In this document: positions 1-9,663 of the stretch, in pieces
Position numbering within the stretch: position 1 is the first letter of the stretch
Layout: every line of letters starts with the position of its first letter
Origin: Defluviitalea phaphyphila
GTDB taxonomy: Bacteria > Bacillota > Clostridia > Lachnospirales > Defluviitaleaceae
DNA length: 64,000 nucleotides
NCBI RefSeq assembly: GCF_001466305.1
Contig: NZ_JWID01000004.1
Span: 94,099 to 158,098, forward strand
Direction: 5' to 3'
Position numbers and translations under genes: made by a program
The notes under the pieces: generated by a model
What the model saw: the letters and a program-made list of their open reading frames with translations, nothing else
What the model was told of the DNA's origin: nothing
Database searches by the model: none

Positions 1-68
1 TTATGTTAAGTAACACACAAAAACAATCTCCTAGAAAAGACGACTAACATGATTATACACTTAACATG

Positions 69-866
69 ATAAAAGATAACCTCCTTCTGTAAAGTTTGTA
101 AAAAGTTACAAAGGATTTTTGAAAGATTCACATCTAAAAATAACTTTAAGAAAGTAGGTAAACCTAAAAAGTATTCCGATTTACAAATAATTCAATGCTT
201 AATTTATAAAGTTATAAATAAAATTTACTGTTTAATAGAATTAGAATAGGTATTATCTAATAATGCTTTAGTTTCTACTATTATGGGATTAAAAGATATT
301 CTAGACCATTTTACTTTAAGCATTAGAATTAGATAAATAGAAAAAATAAGAAATTAACCTTTAATTTTACTACAGCTAACATATGTGATAGTAATTATAA
401 AAATTTAATAAACGAACTAAAAGATTATGATTTTTATATTATTAAGTAATGATATTAAAATTAAATTATTTAAACTTTGTAATAAAGTTACTATTAACTT
501 ATTAACTGATATATTAGAAAAGTTAAATTTTTAAATTCTATAAAATAAATATAAAATGAAAAATATATTATTTCTAAAATCTCCCATAGGGGAAAATATA
601 TAAAAAACAAATTGCAATTGAAAGATTATTTGTGGTATTAAAGCAACGTTACAATTTAGAAAATTCTAGACTCTATAGTTTTAATAAATATAAATCTTAT
701 GTAATGTGGACATTATTAGCATATTTAATTGAAAAATTAATTGACCAAGAAAAAGGGGTAGACAGTCTTAAATTTCCTTGGAATAAATAGTAAAATATCT
801 TAAATTATTGTATCTCTTAATCTATTAAGAAAATAATTATTTAACAATCTAAATTTATATATAATT
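69..866 (+). mobile_element. Degenerate IS copy 1 (DDE-type transposase remnant)
   Basis: The plus strand can be read as a broken transposase. An N-terminal part contains KKLQRIFERFTSKNNFKKVG and then GKPKKYSDLQIIQC, followed by stops and frameshifts. The C-terminal part reads AIERLFVVLKQRYNLENSRL and ends in SLKFPWNK before a stop near 790. A basic GKPKKYSD motif and a terminal 'ERLF..LKQRYNLEN' motif are typical of IS4/IS5-like DDE transposases; the exact family is uncertain. The same sequence recurs in direct orientation at about 5197-5805. No intact frame remains, so the element is dead. Its left boundary is unclear because it lies close to the window edge. Confidence 0.7.
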
Positions 867-910
867 ACTTCTTAAATTTTAAACTTATAATCAAAAAAAA
901 TAAATACTTA

Positions 911-2326
911 CTACCTAACTTTTGTAACAAAATTAAATTTTTTATAATTTAATAACAAAAATATAAATAATAAAACAGCCAACATATATCTTATTATTAA
1001 TAAATTTTTTAAAAATATCATTATAGTAGAAACGACACAAACAATTAATGTAGACAATATTATAAAAATTAAAGAATATAATTTTACTTTGAATAATTTT
1101 TTTAAAATAATCCAGTGAAAAATAAATAAACAAATATAAGAAATCAAAGTTGTATATGCAGCTGATATTGCTCCATATAAAGGTATAAAATATATATTTA
1201 ATATAATATTAAGTATAGCTGCTGCAACTGTACCTATTGCTATATAATTCGTTTTTTTTAAAAAATATTCAATACCTACAGGTAATACATATAAAAAATT
1301 AAAATATACAGATAAAACAATAGGTAAAATCATATCTATCCCACTCCAATATTCTTCAGGACCCATAATCATAATTATCTCTGGAGATATTGTCACTAAT
1401 CCTATCGTTAAAATTGAAAATAACACAATATAATATTTAGAATTATTATATATAGTCTTATAATCTTTTTTATCCATTTTAGAATATATCCATGGATCCC
1501 AAATATTTTGTATTGAATACAAAATAACTATCAATATTGTTCCTATATTATACACGAAGCTATAAATTCCTACTTGTGATGGATCTATATATTTCTGTAT
1601 CATAATCCTATCAAATTGAGCTAATACATTTTGAGATAAATAATGAATAACTAACGGAAGACCCATAACCAATCCAAACTTTATATGTTTTTTCCTATTT
1701 CTTTTTTTTATTTTTTTATTTGTTAAACTAATTAAAATACATATTCCTATAATAATCATAGGGAGTGAATTTCCTATAATTCTTCCCATATATTTATCTG
1801 ATTGTAAAATCATAATAATAATCAATGATATAATAACAGAAAAAATAGTATTTAAAAATGATATACTTAAAAACTTTTTATATTTAAATTCAATAATATA
1901 TCTTTGACTTATGAAAGATATTAAAAAACTTGAATAACTACTTAAAATTAAAAGATTATATATAAATTGATTAAATTCAAAATATTTTTGTATACTCTCA
2001 AAAAATGTGTTACCTATCAATAAAAAAAACATAAAAATCATAAAAGATAATTCTACTACAGATAATAAATAACTTTCAAATTCTTCCTTAAACTCATATT
2101 TTGCATTTTTAACTGTACCAACTAATCCAACACCAATTATTATAGATAAAATTTTCTCATAAGCAATATAAGTATTAACCATCCCATAATCTGATGTAGT
2201 TAATAATCTTGTAAATATAGGTATAGTTATAAAAACTACTCCTTTTAACAAAAAATTACCTACTGTATACCACAATCCTGCTTTTATTATTTTATTATTA
2301 AATTTATACAATAATTTGTTAAACAT
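911..2326 (-). CDS. Wzx-like polysaccharide flippase (MATE/PST superfamily)
   Basis: A 471-residue integral membrane protein with about 12-14 predicted hydrophobic helices, typical in length for oligosaccharide flippases of the Wzx/RfbX type, which move lipid-linked repeat units across the cytoplasmic membrane. The N-terminus (KAGLWYTVGNFLLKGVVFI, then IPIFTRLLTTSDYGMVN) is the family signature: an amphipathic start followed by 'P.ftr.l...dyG'. The start has a plausible purine-rich ribosome site. It follows the CDP-glycerol glycerophosphotransferase gene (66 bp gap, same strand) and so is probably the last gene of a surface-polymer operon. The substrate cannot be told from sequence. Codon use is extremely AT-rich, even against this background. 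Confidence 0.88.
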   Translation of the reverse strand: MFNKLLYKFNNKIIKAGLWYTVGNFLLKGVVFITIPIFTRLLTTSDYGMVNTYIAYEKILSIIIGVGLVGTVKNAKYEFKEEFESYLLSVVELSFMIFMFFLLIGNTFFESIQKYFEFNQFIYNLLILSSYSSFLISFISQRYIIEFKYKKFLSISFLNTIFSVIISLIIIMILQSDKYMGRIIGNSLPMIIIGICILISLTNKKIKKRNRKKHIKFGLVMGLPLVIHYLSQNVLAQFDRIMIQKYIDPSQVGIYSFVYNIGTILIVILYSIQNIWDPWIYSKMDKKDYKTIYNNSKYYIVLFSILTIGLVTISPEIIMIMGPEEYWSGIDMILPIVLSVYFNFLYVLPVGIEYFLKKTNYIAIGTVAAAILNIILNIYFIPLYGAISAAYTTLISYICLFIFHWIILKKLFKVKLYSLIFIILSTLIVCVVSTIMIFLKNLLIIRYMLAVLLFIFLLLNYKKFNFVTKVR

Positions 2327-2391
2327 AAAAATCTCTTTCCTATAAATATGATATTATAATTTTAATTATTTTCTAATATTTAAAACATTAG

Positions 2392-3621
2392 CTATTTATA
2401 TAATTTTAACTTTTCAACTACCTTATTATATACATTTTCACTAAAATTACAAGATTGTTTTTCATTAAATAAATTATTTAATTTTTTTATATGTTGTAAA
2501 TACGAAATATTGTCATTCATAATTTTATATAATAATTCAACAAATTCTTTAGAATTTGTTGCCTTTAATTCACCTGCTAAATAATTATAATCAATATAAA
2601 GCCCATTTTCTTTACTAATATATTCTTTTAAATCTGGAGCTAAAAATATTACAGGTCTTTCCAAAAGTAAAAAATCTACAAGAGAACTAGAATAATCCGT
2701 TACATGTATATCAGAAACTGCGAGTAATTCTTGAACATCATCGACATTATTATCATTTAAAAATATTATTCTATTTGTTATATGTTCATTAATATTTTTT
2801 GCTAATAAATGCCACTTAATTAATAAATAAGAATCACTATCCTCTAATAATTTAATTAATTCTTTATTATTAATTAAATTATTTAAAAAATTGTTAAATT
2901 TTCTTGAACTATCATCACTAGTCCTATATGTAGGTAAATATAAAATAATCTTTTTTTTATTGGTAATATTAGGAACAAATTTCGCTAAAACATTTTTTTT
3001 ATCTAAATTTTTAATAAAAACATCATTTCTAGGCTGTCCTGTAATAACAATATTATCTTTTTTTATTCTAAAAGCAGATGAAATATTTTTCAACATAAAA
3101 TTTGACGTACATATACTCATGTTTCTATAACATTCATTAAATAATTTTATTTTAATATTTTTTAAAAATATAATTATCTTATTAGTATTATTTCTAGCTA
3201 CTTCATCATATGTTATTTTTTTAATAGGCATCCCATGCCACAATGCTATAATATATGCTCCTCCACATAAAACAACATTCCCAAAATCAAATAATCCATT
3301 AGTATATAATTGAACCCCTGCTCTTAATCTAAACCATATACCTTTAATTTCTAAATGATTATATACTTCATACCCTTTATTTTTTAAATATTTTTTTATT
3401 TCTTTATTCTTAGTTATCCATATAGACCTTATTTCTGGATGATAAGAATTCATATATTCAAAAAAATATTTAGCATTATCAGCATATTTATTTCCTAACC
3501 ATGCACCATAAACCCATATTTTTTTATCCCTTGGAAATATTTTTATTAAATTAAACATTATAAAATTTATCAACCAAAAAAATCTATTTTTTATTTTAAA
3601 AATTCTAATTTTCTTATTCAT
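2392..3621 (-). CDS. CDP-glycerol glycerophosphotransferase family protein (TagB/TagF-like)
   Basis: A 409-residue protein of the Glyphos_transf family. These enzymes transfer glycerol phosphate from CDP-glycerol to a glycan or teichoic-acid-type acceptor at the inner face of the membrane. Visible signatures are ALWHGMPIKKITYDE in the first half (the conserved 'WHG.P.K' with its histidine), NIVITGQPRNDVFI near the middle, and TDYSSSLVDFLLLERPVIF towards the C-terminus. The last is the conserved 'DYSS...D....P..f' nucleotide-binding segment. A hydrophobic stretch near residues 13-28 may anchor it to the membrane. It lies between a flippase gene and a broken TagD-oxidoreductase gene, consistent with a glycerol-phosphate-containing surface polymer. 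Polymerase and primase activities cannot be separated here. Confidence 0.87.
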   Translation of the reverse strand: MNKKIRIFKIKNRFFWLINFIMFNLIKIFPRDKKIWVYGAWLGNKYADNAKYFFEYMNSYHPEIRSIWITKNKEIKKYLKNKGYEVYNHLEIKGIWFRLRAGVQLYTNGLFDFGNVVLCGGAYIIALWHGMPIKKITYDEVARNNTNKIIIFLKNIKIKLFNECYRNMSICTSNFMLKNISSAFRIKKDNIVITGQPRNDVFIKNLDKKNVLAKFVPNITNKKKIILYLPTYRTSDDSSRKFNNFLNNLINNKELIKLLEDSDSYLLIKWHLLAKNINEHITNRIIFLNDNNVDDVQELLAVSDIHVTDYSSSLVDFLLLERPVIFLAPDLKEYISKENGLYIDYNYLAGELKATNSKEFVELLYKIMNDNISYLQHIKKLNNLFNEKQSCNFSENVYNKVVEKLKLYK

Positions 3622-3820
3622 TATTTTCCTCCTAACTTTATCTTACATTTTGTAAACTTAAATTAAAATTAAAACTTAAAATTTTTGTACAATAATCTAC
3701 AAATCATACATTTCAAAAACAAATAATATTTTTGTAATAAAAACAATAAATTATTTTATATTGTTTTAATAACAATAATCAATAATAATAAATTATTCTA
3801 CCTATCTAATTATTAAAATA

Positions 3821-5172
3821 TTAATAAATTATTTCTATATTCTCTTTTTTAATAAATTTTTCAATAATATTTATAATTGCAATAGATTCTGAAGATGTTA
3901 ATTTGTATGTTTGAATTTTGCATTGATTTATCATTGAAACAAATTCTGCTAGTTCATATCGTAATCCTTCACCATCAAACTTATAGTAATATTTTTTATT
4001 ATCACTAAAATTTTCAAATCTTACTTCAAAATAATCTGTTTTCCACCAAGGAGAAGGTACGTATATATATCCCTTAGTTCCTGATATAATTAAATCTCCT
4101 TCTTATTTCACACCTAATCCTACTTTAGCTGTAGCAATAGCATCTCTATACTTTAAATTAACTTTTGTAAAAATGTCTACCTTTTTTTCAATATCATAAT
4201 AAGAATAAAACTTAACTTTTTCTATATTTTTACCTAATAATTTGATGATAGCCAATAATGGATACGACCCTAACTCAGTCATACTTCCAACACCTGCTTT
4301 TACATCCAACTCACGAATATTTCCTTTTACTAATTTAGTAAATGTAGCATCAATATTTTTTATTTCTCCTATTAATCCACTTTTCGCAATACCTAATAAT
4401 CTTAAAAATCCAGGAGAATACGCAGTTTTTATAGCTTCTAAAAGAACACATTTTTTTCTTTTGCTAACGCATATAACTCATGAGCTTGTTCAACTGATAA
4501 AACAATAGGCTTTTCACATAAAACATGTTTATCTTTAATAAGAGCTTTTTTAATATATTCATAATGAGTCAAATGTGGAGATGCAATATAAACTGCATCT
4601 ACTCTATCAAGAAGTTCATTGTAACTTGATGTAAAAAAAGCTAATTCATATTTTTTAACAAATTGTTCAAGTGAAGTTTGATTAGGTCCAAATACTCCCT
4701 CAACATTTATCCCACTAACAAATCTAGACTCTGGAACAAATCTATTAGCAATCCTTCCATAACCTACAATTCCTAATTTTATAATACCATTTTTCTTTTC
4801 TCTTAGTTGTGTACTTGATATACCTTTTGTTCTTTCTAGATAAACAACTTTACAATATTTATTTAAATAATCAAATTTCCCCTTCCAATCAGAACCTATT
4901 GCAAAAATATCTATATTGTATTTAAGTATATCATCTATTTTCTGACCTTCATATTCTTCAATGATTATTTCATCAGCTAATCCACTCTTTTTAACATTTT
5001 AAATACGCTGAATTAAGCTTTCCTGAACATTTAATTTACCTCGACTTTTATCATAATTTTCAGTAGTTACGCCTACAATTAAATAATCCCCCAACTCTTT
5101 AGCACGTTTTAGTAATTGATAATGACCTTCATGAAATAAATCAAATGTGCCATACGTTATAACTTTTTTCAT
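3821..5172 (-). pseudogene. Broken TagD-Gfo/Idh/MocA oxidoreductase fusion
   Basis: Read leftwards from the ATG at 5172, which has a strong AGGAGG site just upstream, the sequence encodes a glycerol-3-phosphate cytidylyltransferase domain (MKKVITYGTFDLFHEGH, then GSDWKGKFDYL). This runs directly into a NAD-dependent oxidoreductase of the Gfo/Idh/MocA type (IKLGIVGYGRIANRF, HVLCEKP, AGVGSMTELGSYPL). Three lesions break it: a nonsense codon at 4999-5001 in the cytidylyltransferase part, a one-base frameshift in the T7 run near 4451-4457, and a nonsense codon at 4103-4105. Everything else stays alignable to the end at 3821, so decay is recent. An intact stand-alone tagD occurs at 9775-10176. This gene sits between two dead IS copies. 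Confidence 0.85.
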
Positions 5173-5196
5173 TTTTACTTCCTCCTAAACTTATAA

Positions 5197-5805
5197 AAGA
5201 TAACCCTTTTATAAGATTTGTAAAAAGTTACAAAGGATTTTTGAAAAATTCACATCTAAAAATAACTTTAAGAAAGTAAGTAGACCTAAAAAATATTCTG
5301 ATAACCTTTAATTTTACTACTATTAACATATATGATAATAATTGTAAAGATTTAATAAACAAACTAGAAGATTATGATATTTTTATATTATTAGGTGATA
5401 CTGCTTAATATAGTATTAAATTATTTAAATTTTGTGATAAACTGACTATTAATTTATTAACTGATATAAATATTAGAAAAGGGAAATCTTTAAATTCTAT
5501 AAAAAATGAATATAAAAAAATAATATATTATTTCTAAAATCTCCTATTGAAGAAAAAATATATAAAAAACGAATTACAATTGAAAAATTATTTGCAGTAT
5601 TAAAACAATGTTACAATTTAGAAAAACCTTAAGCTCTATGATTTTAACAGATATAAATCTCATATCATGTAGACATTATTAGTATATTTAATTGAAAAAT
5701 TAATTGATAAAGAAAAAGAGATAGACAGTCTTAAATCCCCTTGGAATAAAAAATTATTAAATTCCTTAATCTATTAATAAAATAATTATTCAACAACCTA
5801 ACTTT
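5197..5805 (+). mobile_element. Degenerate IS copy 2, internally deleted
   Basis: This is a second copy of the element at 69-866, in the same orientation. Matching stretches include the start (aaaagataacc, then tttgtaaaaagttacaaagg), the coding remnant for TSKNNFKK, the 'IEKLFAVLKQ'-type C-terminal part near 5580, and the tail cttaatctattaa. Compared with copy 1 it lacks about 175 bases between the GKPKKYSD-coding part and the 'aacctttaattttacta' segment. It is riddled with stops. The left end abuts the ribosome site of the TagD-oxidoreductase pseudogene on the other strand, so that gene's upstream region was probably supplied or disrupted by the insertion. Confidence 0.7.
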
Positions 5806-5986
5806 ACCAATTAATTGTTACTTTAATACACTATAATTTTTAAATCAATATTTTCCTTTCCCTAAAATCAACATTTACTGCAATATGAAATAAATATATT
5901 AAAAATCATTTGTTCATACTATGAACATCACTTGTATTTTACCCTTCTATATTTTTAATGTCAACATTTTTCTATGATTTTTTCAT

Positions 5987-6022
5987 AAAAAAGCAATGAG
6001 CCCACGCTCATTGCTTTTTTTA
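5987..6022. terminator. Rho-independent terminator, bidirectional
   Basis: Perfect 14-bp inverted repeat: aaaaaagcaatgag, a 6-base loop cccacg, and ctcattgctttttt. T-runs on both strands suit termination from either side. It lies directly at the 3' end of the Rpn-like gene remnant on the minus strand. Confidence 0.85.
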
Positions 6023-6690
6023 TTTCTTTATTTCTTTGACTATTTTTTCTACCTCTTCTTTTGTTAACTGTGTTATATCTATAATAGTATCTATATCCTG
6101 TCCTTTTATAAGTAACCTTTTCACTATCATATATTTTTCTTCTTTAATGCCTTTTTGAATTTCTTGTTGCTTATTTTCTACAATTTTTTTAATTTTTTCT
6201 TCTTTTTCTTTTTTCCCTGCATCTTTTAAAAAAGTTATCCATTCTTCTAAATCTGTCATACTTTCTATATTTTTTTCTGAATTAAATTTAGACAACTCTA
6301 TATAATTAATTTCTAAATCATCTAAAAGTTCAAAACCTTCTTCTACTTCTTTTATCTTAAACTTTGTATGATATCTTTTTGTTTCATTAATTAATTCAAA
6401 GTCTAATATATTTATTACTATACATTTTTTAAGTTTATAATATGCATCCCCTTCTTTAATAGTATCTTTATACATCGTACTCCAATAATATATACTTCTT
6501 TTCCTATAATTATCTACATTATTTATTTGCATTTCTATATCTATTAATTCGCCTTTTTGATTTTTTATCTTTATATCTAATATAGATAATTTATCCTTAT
6601 CATACTCTTTATCATTAAACGGATTTAAACAAATATTTTTTTAAATGCAAAATCTACTGTTGGTCTTATTAGTATTTTTTCTTGGGCCAT
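6020..6690 (-). pseudogene. Rpn/PD-(D/E)XK nuclease-family gene with internal deletion
   Basis: The natural start is at 6690 (MAQEKILIRPTVDFAFKKIF). This N-terminus is characteristic of the Rpn/YhgA-like 'PD-(D/E)XK nuclease family transposase' group. After this the reading frame is lost near 6625-6640, and coding resumes in another frame as NPFNDKEYDKDKLSILDIK, KGELIDIEMQ and so on to a stop at 6020. The missing part corresponds to roughly 30 residues of the usual protein. The segment LDIKIKNQKGELIDIEMQ carries the nuclease-core 'D...(n)iEmQ' pattern. The remaining 170-residue open frame from an internal ATG at 6532 includes a C-terminal coiled, lysine-rich tail typical of the family. Probably inactive. 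Such genes are mobile and commonly decay. Confidence 0.8.
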
Positions 6691-6930
6691 TATATCTCTC
6701 CTTATGTAGTTTTATTATATCATATTTATCATAATATCGTCTTTAAATTAAACTTTTTATTTTAATAATTTATCCTAATAAATGTTTTTCTATAGCTTTT
6801 TTAGAGCTTCTATCATTAATTTCATTTTACATTTCTTCACCTTCTTATATATTTGTTATAAGTATTGTCATTTAGGTATATTTTTAAACATATGTTCGTA
6901 TATTTTTTAAAATTATTAAATTTACTTACT
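6691..6930. other. Intergenic, no gene seen
   Basis: AT-rich spacer upstream of the Rpn remnant and downstream of the nucleotidyltransferase gene. A short minus-strand stretch near 6770-6835 can be read as a coding-like tail (NDRSSKKAIEKHLLG then stop), but there is no start and it cannot be assigned. I see nothing else. Confidence 0.4.
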
Positions 6931-6967
6931 AAAAAAAACCAGTGGTCATACCTCACTGGTTTTTAGT
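6931..6967. terminator. Rho-independent terminator after the nucleotidyltransferase gene
   Basis: Inverted repeat aaaaaaaccagtg, loop tcataccts-like spacer, cactggttttt, with A/T runs on both sides. It overlaps the stop region of the minus-strand nucleotidyltransferase gene and should end that transcript. Confidence 0.8.
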
Positions 6968-7283
6968 TTTTTATTTTTTCTCTTCGCTTATAAATACATT
7001 TTCCTACACTATCAATATGTTTTATTAATTCTTGATTAGAAATATCGTTATAATTAATTACATCAAAAAAATATGGTAGAGGATATTCTTCATTTAAATC
7101 ATCACTTAATTTTCTTATTATTTTCCTATCTATATTTTCTCCTACTATAGCAAGATCAACATCTGAACCCTTTTTATAATTTCCCATAGCTCTACTACCA
7201 AATAATATAACTTTTTTTATTTCTTTATATTTACTGATAGCTTCAAAAATATATTTAAAATCTCTATCTAACAATCCATACAT
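6963..7283 (-). CDS. MNT-type nucleotidyltransferase (MntA/HI0073-like antitoxin)
   Basis: A 106-residue minimal nucleotidyltransferase. The pol-beta-type motif is complete: VILFGSRAMGNYKKGSDVDL, giving GSR..G..(k)GSD.D with both metal-binding aspartates, and a third acidic position in PYFFDVINY. Small proteins of this kind pair with HEPN proteins (HI0073/HI0074, MntA/HepT). In characterised pairs the nucleotidyltransferase neutralises its HEPN partner by adding AMP to it. The partner gene lies 2 bp upstream at 7286-7594 and is truncated, so this may now be an antitoxin without a working toxin. It is the last gene before a strong terminator. Confidence 0.85.
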   Translation of the reverse strand: MYGLLDRDFKYIFEAISKYKEIKKVILFGSRAMGNYKKGSDVDLAIVGENIDRKIIRKLSDDLNEEYPLPYFFDVINYNDISNQELIKHIDSVGKCIYKRREKIKN

Positions 7284-7285
7284 TT

Positions 7286-7594
7286 TTACAACTCCTTAAT
7301 TAATTTATCATATAATTTTTCTATCTCTGGATAATAAATTTGAACAATATCTTTAACTATTTTTTCAGCTAATTTTTCGTCATAAGTATGAACTGTCAAA
7401 TTTCTATCTGAAAGCGCATCAATCCAAATGTGACCATTATCAATTAACCCTATTTGATAAGCTTGTTTAATAGTTTTTCTAGGACTTTTTACAATAAATT
7501 CTTGAGCTTCAAGATAATCTTTCATTAACTTCCAAGACAGTTCAAAGGAATTTTTAAAAATATGTTTTAATAGTAAAATAATACAATAACACAA
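7286..7594 (-). pseudogene. 5'-truncated HEPN-domain gene (HI0074/HepT-like)
   Basis: The readable protein matches the HI0074-like substrate-binding/HEPN family from SFELSWKLMKDYLEAQEF onwards and through SPRKTIKQAYQIGLIDNG to the C-terminus. It retains the diagnostic R-x4-H motif (SDRNLTVHTYDE), which is the RNase active site in HEPN toxins. Normal members have about 35-40 more N-terminal residues forming the first helix. Here the frame instead begins with a TTG inside the end of the ABC permease gene and lacks a convincing ribosome site. The 5' part therefore appears deleted and fused to the permease 3' end. It might still be translated by coupling to the permease, but I would treat it as defective. 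Confidence 0.65.
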
Positions 7595-8775
7595 GTATAT
7601 ATCATACTTTTTAGTACTGTTATAACTTTATTATATTTAGGCAATTTTATATGTAATTTATTTACTATTAATATAATTATCGCAAATATTATTGTACTTA
7701 AAATATATTTTAATATTGAAACTTGTTTAATAAGGGTAAAAATTAAAAAATATATGCTAATAAACACTATAGATATACTAGAAGTTTTATATAAAATTTC
7801 ATTTTCTGAAAATGGAAGAATTAATCCGCATTTTTGTTTATTAATAATTGATAATAAATTCTCAGTGGATAGCTGTATTATATTAGTAACTAAAGCTACT
7901 TGTAACATTAAAGAAATAAAAAAATTATAACTATGTAATATTATTGAGGATAAAAAGATTACTCCATTTATTAAATGAAATATTTTTGGCTTTCTAAATA
8001 ATTCAACTAAGCCCTTTGCAATTATTACCCAAGAGCCTTTTGCTTTAAAGTTTGATAAATTTATTTTATACTCCACAGTTTTACTATTTTCCATTATAAA
8101 TGAAAGCATCTCTGCAGTATCTTTTCTAAATGCAATACTGGAAGATTTATATATATACGATGAATGTTCTAGAAATTTTCCCCAGTCAATATCTATCTTT
8201 AAAAACCATTTAATGCAAATAATCAAAGGTATAAAACTTAAAATTAATTTTAATATATATTGTTGAAACAAAGAAATGCTAGCTAATATATATACTCCAA
8301 ATATACTTATAATATTTTTGCTATTATTGTAATTAATCCAAGATAAGATTGCAGCAGATAAATTAAAAAATAAAATATTGATATATCCAATTGGTTCTAT
8401 ATTTCCATCTATTAATTGGCTATTTAATAATATATAAATAATAAGAGAAAAAATAGCCACTTTAAATACAGTTAAAATATATTTGCCATAAATTACTTTT
8501 TTCATTCTATCTGTATAAAAACATGTATATATAATTGGAGGTTTGATAAAAAAAATGGGAAGCTTTTTAAATATAATTATTAAATCCATAGCTATAAATA
8601 TTAAATATATATATATTGGGTTAATAATTATTTTATTAAATTTTAATTGTTCAATTAAAAAGGAAGCTGAAATAATAAAAAAGAATATAAAACTAAAAAC
8701 TATTAAAAAATAATTTTTTATATATAAAATTATCCTTCTCCAACTTTCTTTTAAAAATAGTTTTATCATTTTCAT
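7567..8775 (-). CDS. ABC transporter membrane subunit, ABC-2/EcsB-like
   Basis: A 402-residue protein with about 8-10 hydrophobic segments and no soluble domain, overlapping by 4 bp (ATGA) the ATP-binding subunit gene upstream. Two-gene modules like this are usually exporters or have regulatory roles (EcsAB-type). The sequence gives no direct substrate clue. The C-terminus ends inside a hydrophobic helix (MIYTCVIVLFYY), and the gene's 3' end overlaps the truncated HEPN gene. The permease tail may therefore have been altered by the same deletion that removed the start of that gene. Family assignment is by architecture and partner gene rather than by a strong motif. Confidence 0.65.
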   Translation of the reverse strand: MKMIKLFLKESWRRIILYIKNYFLIVFSFIFFFIISASFLIEQLKFNKIIINPIYIYLIFIAMDLIIIFKKLPIFFIKPPIIYTCFYTDRMKKVIYGKYILTVFKVAIFSLIIYILLNSQLIDGNIEPIGYINILFFNLSAAILSWINYNNSKNIISIFGVYILASISLFQQYILKLILSFIPLIICIKWFLKIDIDWGKFLEHSSYIYKSSSIAFRKDTAEMLSFIMENSKTVEYKINLSNFKAKGSWVIIAKGLVELFRKPKIFHLINGVIFLSSIILHSYNFFISLMLQVALVTNIIQLSTENLLSIINKQKCGLILPFSENEILYKTSSISIVFISIYFLIFTLIKQVSILKYILSTIIFAIIILIVNKLHIKLPKYNKVITVLKSMIYTCVIVLFYY

Positions 8776-9509
8776 TTATCCCTCATATAATCCTTTTCTA
8801 ATAATTTTAAGTATATATTTTCTACTGTATAATCTTTTTTATCTACTAAATCCATACTATCAAATAATTTTTCTTTTGATGCTTCTTTTAATACCTTCCC
8901 ATTATTGAGTATTACATACTTATCGCAAAAAGTCTGTGCCAAATCTAACAGATGAGTTGATACTAATACTATTTTCCCCATTTTCTTTTGCTTAAGCAAA
9001 ATATTCTTAAATATTTTTACTAAAACTGGATCCAAACCATCAAAAGGTTCATCAGCTATTAAAATATCAAAATCTTTTAATAAAGCAAAAGCAATCATTA
9101 ATTTTTTCTTATTTCCTTTTGATAATTTATCTGGGAAAAATGATAAATATTCTTGTAATTGTAATTCTTCTATAATAGGGGATATTTCACTATAATCCTT
9201 TTTATAAGCTGAACATATAAATTGTAAATTTTCTAAAACAGTAAGCTGTTCAAAATACACTGGAGCATCTGGTATATAAGATATTTTATAATTTTCGTTT
9301 TTAATTTTATTAATGTCAATATCATCAATATAAATATTTCCCTCATCAAAATTTGTAAGTTTAGTCAAACATTTTATTATGGTTGTCTTTCCTGCACCAT
9401 TTGAGCCGATAAGTGCAGTAATTTCTCCTGAATTAAGTTGAAAACTAACATTTTTTAAAGCTTTTACTGTTTCGTATGTTTTGGATACGTTAATAACACT
9501 TATATTCAT
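8772..9509 (-). CDS. ABC transporter ATP-binding protein
   Basis: A 245-residue nucleotide-binding subunit. Motifs are in order: Walker A IGSNGAGKTTIIKCL near residue 36-43, Q-loop region (SYIPDAPVYFEQLTV), a signature motif slightly off consensus (LSKGNKKKLMIAFALL instead of LSGGQ), Walker B ILIADEPFDGLDPVL and the switch histidine in VLVSTHLLD. The LSKGNKKK signature is common in ABC-2/Ecs-type exporter ATPases. The next gene, translationally coupled, encodes the membrane subunit. Upstream is an AT-rich gap of about 265 bp containing a small palindromic repeat, where a promoter presumably lies. Confidence 0.9.
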   Translation of the reverse strand: MNISVINVSKTYETVKALKNVSFQLNSGEITALIGSNGAGKTTIIKCLTKLTNFDEGNIYIDDIDINKIKNENYKISYIPDAPVYFEQLTVLENLQFICSAYKKDYSEISPIIEELQLQEYLSFFPDKLSKGNKKKLMIAFALLKDFDILIADEPFDGLDPVLVKIFKNILLKQKKMGKIVLVSTHLLDLAQTFCDKYVILNNGKVLKEASKEKLFDSMDLVDKKDYTVENIYLKLLEKDYMRDK

Positions 9510-9663
9510 ATAGTTCTAACTCCTTTATATACAATAAAAACTCTCTTTTATATCTTTACAATTTACACATTTATAAATTTAAAATTTTCAGTATTTTACT
9601 CCCATATTCTCATTGTATTTCCTTTGTATTTTTATGTCAATTAAATAAACTAAAAACTAATAA

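Noticed and set aside
1-68. CRISPR or other repeat array at the left edge
   Set aside because: No regularly spaced direct repeats are present here or elsewhere in the window.
6770-6835. Short minus-strand coding-like stretch ending NDRSSKKAIEKHLLG
   Set aside because: No start, too short, and no family recognised; kept only as a note in the intergenic entry.
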